DNA of 64,000 nt from Antedon mediterranea. Taxonomy: Eukaryota; Echinodermata; Crinoidea; Comatulida; Antedonidae. Position numbers and translations under genes: made by a program. This document shows, piece after piece, positions 62,101 through 64,000 of this stretch (position 1 is the stretch's first letter; every line of letters starts with the position of its first letter). The stretch covers positions 4,632,288-4,696,287 of the forward strand of contig NC_092676.1 in assembly GCF_964355755.1 (NCBI RefSeq), in the 5' to 3' direction. Below the pieces are notes generated by a model, which saw only the letters and a list, made by a program, of their open reading frames with translations, did no database searches and was not told the DNA's origin.

Positions 62101-63796
62101 AATTATTCACTATACAAATAGTGGTTAACCCTGTATAGGGATGTCCCAACGTAGCAGTTGTTTTGTAACAACTTAGGGTGTCACAACAGAAGGGTTATGA
62201 AAACATTTCTTCTGGTTTCGATTCGTATAATAATATAAGTAGTTCTTTGATAGTAAACCAATAAAACTTACGTTGGCAAGACAGTTTCGTCTAGCTGTCA
62301 GCTTGACTTCTTCAGTTGCTATGATGCGTTATGGCGCCGATTGGTCTCCTTTCCAGCCACTAGATGATTTTGTTGTGTAGCCTAGGGGACCAGTCGTCGT
62401 CAGAAGCTGATCGTAAATGTGAGATATATATTCAAGGCCTGTCAGAGAAAATCAAGAGAACATTTAAAAAATATAACATACGAACATACTTTAAACCATC
62501 TAACAAAATTAAAAACTTAATCGTCCGACCGAAAGATAAAGCATGCAAAGAGGATTCCTGTGGTGTCGTCTACAAAGTGGGGTGCACCAACTGTGAGATG
62601 GTGTACATTGGGGAAACGGGTAGGGCACTCAAAACCAGAATTAAAGAGCACAAGAAAGATGTTGAGGATAACACACAGAACATGCAGACGCGTGCATCAC
62701 GGAAAGTTTCGTCCTCCATTTTACATAAATCAGCAATCACGGACCATATGACCACACACAACCACATACCTAACTGGGATAAGATAGAGGTACTACACAA
62801 AGAACAAGTTTGGCTTAAACGTAAAATTAAAGAAAGCATCAGCATAAGAAAGCAAAATAAAAATACAAAGATGAATAGAGACGAAGGCGCGCACCAACTA
62901 TCTCACATTTACGATCAGCTTCTGACGACGACTGGTCCCCTAGGCTACACAACAAAATCATCTAGTGGCTGGAAAGGAGACCAATCGGCGCCATAACGCA
63001 TCATAGCAACTGAAGAAGTCAAGCTGACAGCTAGACGAAACTGTCTTGCCAACGTAAGTTTTATTGGTTTACTATCAAAGAACTACTTATATTATTATAA
63101 CAGAAGGGTTGTTTTGTAACAAATTAGGATGTCACAACAGAGGGTTTCTTTTGTAACAACTTAGAGTGTCACAACAGAGGGTTTCCTTTCTAACAACTTA
63201 GGGTGTTACAACAATAGGATTGTTTTGTTACAACAATAGGATTGTTTTGTAACAGCTTAGGGTGTCACAACAGAGGGATTATTTTTGAACAACTTAGGGT
63301 GTCAAAACAGAGGGTTTCTTTTGTAACAATGTAGAATGTCCAACAGAGCGATTCTTTTCTAACAACTTAGGGTGTCACAACAGAGGGATTCTTTTGTAAC
63401 AACTTAAGGGTGTCACAACAGAGGGTTTCTTTTGTAACAACTTTTCTATGTTAGTTTCCAGATATGTGTTCTCAATACTACAAGCTCATTACATTTATTT
63501 GTGAGATATACCCAGAGAAGGTGACCATACTCTCTCAAGATCTCTTCCACAACTTTATGGCTTCTCTTGAGCTGGGCCTAACCAACTTTGGTGCTGATGT
63601 AGCTAAACTGTGCTTTGATGGAATAGCCAGCCTTTGTGTGCATTGTCACAGTCTAGAGGACCGTAACAACCCACTGTGGTCCGCCCTGCAAGGTATCCTA
63701 AAGGTGATGTTTAATCTCCTTGTGCTGGAGCCTTTTGAAACGGATTTAATCAACCCTGCTGCTGAGGCCCTCTATGGACTGATCTGCTGCCATCAG
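41176..63796 (+). CDS. XPO4: Exportin-4 (20 coding exons present; 3' end outside the window)
   Basis: A HEAT-repeat nuclear transport receptor of the importin-beta family. In vertebrates it exports eIF5A and SMAD3 and can import SOX-type factors. Exons: 41176-41223, 41865-41970, 42136-42277, 42726-42861, 43271-43387, 43752-43896, 44735-44844, 45527-45684, 46215-46392, 52832-53008, 56362-56504, 56772-56917, 57475-57652, 58085-58244, 58857-59026, 59650-59824, 60157-60450, 60730-60901, 61953-62068, 63455-63796. The ATG follows an in-frame TGA (41164-41166). About 1071 codons in one frame. Diagnostic blocks: DYVLFQAATTIKD, SYVREQVLQAVAIIFKRG, HLATPDGTRN, EDIHWLVLISGYLLADN, KVISNLSVWSSEE, LGIN-like VLYGLNIVVPLMDL, and QYYKLITFICEIYPEK. 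The human protein is about 1150 aa, so roughly 70-80 residues lie to the right. The exon 6/7 junction (WDF/TRRTM) is the least conserved and least certain. Confidence 0.95.
42292..42545. repeat. 20-bp minisatellite in XPO4 intron 3
   Basis: About 12 units of GTATAAGCCCACCTTCTCGG with substitutions. It starts soon after the exon 3 donor. Confidence 0.9.
44015..44472. mobile_element. GTCTA-family MITEs in XPO4 intron 6
   Basis: A broken left half (44015-44100, AGCTCTGGCTATACTATCAA) and a fuller copy (44330-44472, ending ATGATAGTATAGACAGAGCT), with about 230 bp of unrelated DNA between. Confidence 0.78.
44549..44692. mobile_element. GTTCCCAC-family MITE in XPO4 intron 6
   Basis: Left end TTTGGTTCTCACTAGAGAC, right end CTAGTGGGAACCAAACTTAA, arms containing GGACGTAATGCAAG and its inverse. 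It ends about 40 bp before the exon 7 acceptor. Confidence 0.8.
45040..45480. repeat. SINE-like block in XPO4 intron 7
   Basis: Starts with ATATAGCGCTTATTGCGC-type sequence and carries the body CTTCTCGGATAAGGACTATA and CACTTTAAAGAACC found also at about 56200 and 58620. A tRNA-like head is not visible here. Confidence 0.55.
46441..46563. mobile_element. GTCTA-family MITE lacking outer ends, XPO4 intron 9
   Basis: Holds ATGTGCCCATATATGGACAT and two ATCACTACCATATTTGGG units; the outermost GTCTA arms are eroded. Confidence 0.75.
46880..46978. mobile_element. Short MITE with CCGGGTATARTCCC ends
   Basis: Left CCCGGGTATAGTCCCACC and right GGGATTATACCCGGGG form an inverted pair around 50 bp. A degraded relative is at about 5275-5360 in M16 intron 2. 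Confidence 0.6.
47098..47598. mobile_element. TTAA-target MITE, XPO4 intron 9
   Basis: TTAA on both sides (47094-47097, 47599-47602), perfect 15-bp ends AGACACCTTCCCTAC. The body is homologous, in the opposite orientation, to the element at 22318-22943 (shared GCGCGCAATGCATTTTGGGA, for example). Confidence 0.87.
49546..51513 (-). CDS. Intronless three-Ig transmembrane receptor-like protein (655 aa), nested in XPO4 intron 9
   Basis: A predicted type I cell-surface protein. Residues 1-20 form a signal peptide. Three Ig-like domains have Cys pairs at about 41/107, 157/206 and 251/306, each with a Trp in between and DDGQYNC or DKGAVFIC-type strands. N-glycosylation sites are numerous. A membrane helix lies at about 363-388 (FIFVLLLNSGGIGFLALL), followed by a basic stop-transfer RKCRSNQKR. 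The 265-residue tail is Ser- and Tyr-rich, has about six 11-residue repeats (APKYPERSDYP) at about 516-590, and Tyr motifs such as YANV (a possible GRB2-type site). It is one uninterrupted frame opposite to XPO4. Poly(A) signal candidate at 49432-49437. Family unnamed; it resembles nectin or B7-style Ig proteins in layout only. Adhesion or signalling is an inference. Confidence 0.88.
   Translation of the reverse strand: MYRTIILEVFLFVLTWSSNAYILENPQSTTRLQGEPVVLKCRVNNTANCNIYWYRVDKHEYVSEGINIFTDLGKDAERYSVTGNASQGEYNLNIQKLRVDDDGQYNCVCYSLVTLETIYSDIAQLTILSPPDANQPTCLTRPPETEIIIGHNVTFICESFGGKPPAKLEWNLGNVTLPGSYEVGFFPRNTYTRKITADDKGAVFICNATSRAIRKITACKIGPIRIQQHAQIRITPSVAYTLEGKSISFTCSHQTENPSVYKSDFFWSINGKKILHDSKEIKFSIDHKTMHIVSAKKTLDKATVRCELKSTYQTLAFAEAKIVVRTIKIPRPLLVIQTQSTTEMPTKSAGNSFLSLDPNEKRGFIFVLLLNSGGIGFLALLIITLFCTPKLIRKCRSNQKRSIRSISGSSRSSSSGYREVNYSHRNQQVGIVNNDEIAHLYAATDDMENAGNRNSIVHSTGQSPGNATLHIVLHSANEEKKSTISVLQDKKEQDESFYMIPKDPPVPKYPGRPELPPAPKYPAPDIPAPKYPERSDYQSPKYRERSDYPAPKYPERSDYLAPKYPETSDHPAPKYPERSDYPAPKYPGRSNSSASGKNPFLSRDQSFENSAYNKVLRDSKSKPARRHSTGEKLKKPKQYANVDYDDEDDPFLISY
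51514..52657. other. Upstream region of the nested Ig gene
   Basis: AT-rich intronic DNA that would include the promoter of the minus-strand Ig gene. No conserved element, SINE or MITE recognised. Confidence 0.5.
52658..52785. mobile_element. GTCTA-family MITE just before XPO4 exon 10
   Basis: Contains GTGATGTGCCCAAATATGGT twice and the right end TTTGATAGTGTAGACAGAAC, 46 bp upstream of the exon acceptor. Confidence 0.82.
53901..54231. mobile_element. GTCTA-family MITE with 21-bp minisatellite expansion
   Basis: Left end AGCTCTGTCTACACCATCAA, right end TTGATAGTGTTGACAGAGCT. The interior is about ten copies of a 21-bp unit (GTGATATTCCCAAATATGGT plus T or A). The period opens long frames on both strands, which are artefacts. 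Confidence 0.92.
54232..55187. other. Part of XPO4 intron 10
   Basis: AT-rich; no gene or distinct repeat seen. Confidence 0.5.
55188..55846 (+). mobile_element. Possible non-LTR retrotransposon tail
   Basis: Starts GCCACTCCGAGAGTGCATAC and ends with (CAAA)n then CCTCCTTGGCGGAGGTAA. The ends share CCTCCGCC/GGCGGAGG in inverted form. This ending recalls the 3' tail of RTE-type LINE/SINE families; no reverse transcriptase frame is intact. Confidence 0.4.
56104..56275 (+). repeat. tRNA-derived SINE, XPO4 intron 10
   Basis: GTGAGTGGCCAAGCGTGGAA (A-box region) and GGCAAGGGTTCAAGGCTCAC (B-box region), then the CTTCTCGGATAAGGACTATA body. Same family as 58515-58750. Confidence 0.65.
56583..56715. 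repeat. 21-bp minisatellite, XPO4 intron 11
   Basis: About six units of CATCCACCAATAACATTCTGC. It sits 56 bp before exon 12 and creates spurious frames in both directions. Confidence 0.92.
56926..57331. mobile_element. MITE with AAGGCSCATTTACACTAG ends, XPO4 intron 12
   Basis: Inverted ends AAGGCCCATTTACACTAGAA and AAGGCGCATTTACACTAGGA (reverse strand). Internal sequences are also largely inverted (CCAATCAAATGACATCATGA against TCATGACGTCATTTGATTGG). It starts only 9 bp after exon 12. Confidence 0.8.
57888..58036. mobile_element. GTCTA-family MITE, XPO4 intron 13
   Basis: Ends AAGCTCTGTCTACACTATCA and TGATAGTGTGGACAGAGCTT. It ends 48 bp before exon 14. Confidence 0.87.
58515..58750 (+). repeat. 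tRNA-derived SINE, XPO4 intron 14
   Basis: TAGCTGAGTGGTTAAG is a good A box and GGGTTCGAGACTC a good B box, about 45 nt apart. The body carries CTTCTTGGATAAGGAATTTA and ends in an A/T-rich tail. Confidence 0.72.
59127..59490. mobile_element. MITE with TATAGAGTAYCAYGGTG ends, XPO4 intron 15
   Basis: Imperfect inverted ends of about 75 bp, each containing AGAGTACCACGGTG-like sequence and AAAAATGCGTTCAGC. The interior is AT-rich. Confidence 0.75.
59515..59624. mobile_element. GTCTA-family MITE directly before XPO4 exon 16
   Basis: Contains ATCACTTCCATATTTGGGCA and the right end TTGATAGTGTAGACAGAGCT, 25 bp from the exon acceptor. Confidence 0.8.
60662..60677. repeat. Poly-C tract in XPO4 intron 17
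   Basis: An uninterrupted run of about 16 C, preceded by CTCC, upstream of exon 18. Confidence 0.95.
60990..61790. repeat. Local tandem duplication of about 440 bp in XPO4 intron 18
   Basis: TTTATTTACCTTTATCACTT through GCGGGAAACCCTTCATAC occurs at about 60997-61090 and 61427-61523. The following part (GACTTCGAATGCGATGTAAA to AAGAATAGGGAATCG) occurs at about 61202-61295 and 61660-61750. The first copy contains an extra SINE-like piece. Confidence 0.85.
62120..62225. repeat. GTCACAACAGA minisatellite, left fragment
   Basis: One to two units related to the array at 63100-63450, separated from it by the PLE-B insertion. Confidence 0.75.
62270..62330 (-). ncRNA. Hammerhead ribozyme fold, left arm of PLE-B
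   Basis: The reverse-complement copy of the right-arm motif: TCTTCAG (62309-62315, read CTGAAGA on the minus strand) and TTTC (62285-62288, read GAAA). All core and stem positions match the right arm. Confidence 0.78.
62364..62996 (+). CDS. GIY-YIG endonuclease of Penelope type (210 aa)
   Basis: A predicted DNA-nicking endonuclease. CX4C (Cys61, Cys66), GVVY (67-70), CX2C (Cys74, Cys77) and YIG (81-83) form the PLE-style domain. Arg92 and His96 in TRIKEH and Glu157 in KIKES fit the catalytic Arg, His and metal-binding Glu, and His121/His128 fit the PLE-specific His pair. So all key positions appear present. ATG at 62364 lies in the left arm and the stop falls in the right arm: the first 21 and last about 32 codons are arm-encoded. 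In full PLEs this domain follows a reverse transcriptase, which is missing here; either trans-mobilised or a stand-alone nuclease. Confidence 0.85.
   Translation: MILLCSLGDQSSSEADRKCEIYIQGLSEKIKRTFKKYNIRTYFKPSNKIKNLIVRPKDKACKEDSCGVVYKVGCTNCEMVYIGETGRALKTRIKEHKKDVEDNTQNMQTRASRKVSSSILHKSAITDHMTTHNHIPNWDKIEVLHKEQVWLKRKIKESISIRKQNKNTKMNRDEGAHQLSHIYDQLLTTTGPLGYTTKSSSGWKGDQSAP
62996..63055 (+). ncRNA. Hammerhead ribozyme fold, right arm of PLE-B
   Basis: Stem I GCAA (63006-63009) pairs with TTGC (63046-63049), with an outer ACG/CGT pair (62996-62998 with 63053-63055). The core CTGAAGA is at 63010-63016. Stem II GTC-a-AGCT / AGCT-a-GAC (63018-63036) has a 3-nt loop. GAAA is at 63037-63040. The cleavage triplet GTC (63043-63045) follows with almost no stem III, as in minimal PLE hammerheads. 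Predicted cut after 63045. Confidence 0.82.
63100..63450. repeat. Minisatellite of about 42 bp before XPO4 exon 20
   Basis: About eight units of the type GTGTCACAACAGAGGGTTTC then TTTTGTAACAACTTAGG, running to within 5 bp of the exon 20 acceptor. Each unit can form a GTCACAAC/GTTGT-type hairpin. Confidence 0.9.
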
Positions 63797-64000
63797 GTAA
63801 ACATTAATTTATCGTCCACAGTAATCATACTGTAGGCCTAGTTTAGTCGTTATTGCATGCCAATTCTTGCATGACTATCTCTGCAATGAAGCCAGTGAAT
63901 GTACTCTCATGCTTGATTTTTGTCTTTTCACTTGCAACTACTACTACTGCTGATCTCTTGCAGTTCCACAAAATGTAGCTTTTATTTTAGCGTGTTGTTT

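Larger units (their letters stand above)
62226..63099 (+). mobile_element. Penelope-like endonuclease-only element with 201-bp inverted repeats (PLE-B)
   Basis: Arms at 62226-62426 and 62899-63099 are inverted copies of equal length with no difference that I can see. Each arm contains a hammerhead-ribozyme fold pointing outward. Between and partly within the arms is one intact GIY-YIG ORF. No reverse transcriptase is present in the 874 bp. Inverted pLTR pieces are known in truncated Penelope-like elements, but here the repeats are complete and symmetrical. Arm identity implies a recent origin. It splits a minisatellite in XPO4 intron 19; no certain target duplication was found. Confidence 0.85.

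Overview
The window is invertebrate animal DNA with intron-rich genes, short conserved exons with GT..AG borders, AT-rich introns full of miniature transposons, and frequent TAGGCCTA runs. Gene content (cytosolic sulfotransferases, an M16 metalloprotease, SUPT3H, exportin-4) and repeat style suggest a non-vertebrate deuterostome, most likely an echinoderm. That placement is an inference; nothing here fixes the species. All exon models were made by hand from conserved protein segments, splice sites and codon phase; each complete model stays in frame to its stop.

Layout. 0-2.6 kb: a six-exon sulfotransferase (SULT-A, + strand). 2.7-3.3 kb: a decayed Penelope-like (PLE) fragment with inverted flanks. 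3.8-21.9 kb: a 22-exon M16 metalloprotease gene (1010 aa, HXXEH site present); its introns carry three satellites, a 31-bp array of over 2 kb split by a hAT-like element among them. 19.7-35.5 kb: a direct tandem duplication of about 8 kb. Each unit has the last three protease exons (functional in unit 1, frameshifted and promoterless in unit 2) and a complete minus-strand sulfotransferase (SULT-B, SULT-C) whose products differ by one visible residue. Each unit also has a transposon insertion the other lacks, with the empty site preserved. 36.4-40.4 kb: SUPT3H, seven coding exons, 368 aa. 41.2-63.8 kb (running off the right edge): XPO4, 20 coding exons and about 1071 residues in the window. The large intron 9 of XPO4 holds an intronless antisense gene for a three-Ig transmembrane protein.

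The most unusual item is at 62.2-63.1 kb, in the last complete XPO4 intron: an 874-bp element with 201-bp inverted repeats that read as identical, a single intact GIY-YIG endonuclease ORF of the Penelope type with no reverse transcriptase, and an outward-facing hammerhead-ribozyme fold in each repeat. The fragment at 2.7-3.3 kb has the same plan in decayed form, so this may be a distinct class of endonuclease-only, ribozyme-flanked PLE derivative.

The host genes do not form one pathway. Sulfotransferases conjugate small molecules using PAPS, the M16 protein is a zinc peptidase, SUPT3H is a SAGA-type coactivator subunit, and XPO4 is a nuclear transport receptor. What ties the locus together is repeat-driven remodelling: at least four MITE families, several minisatellites that expanded within MITEs, and tRNA-derived SINEs.
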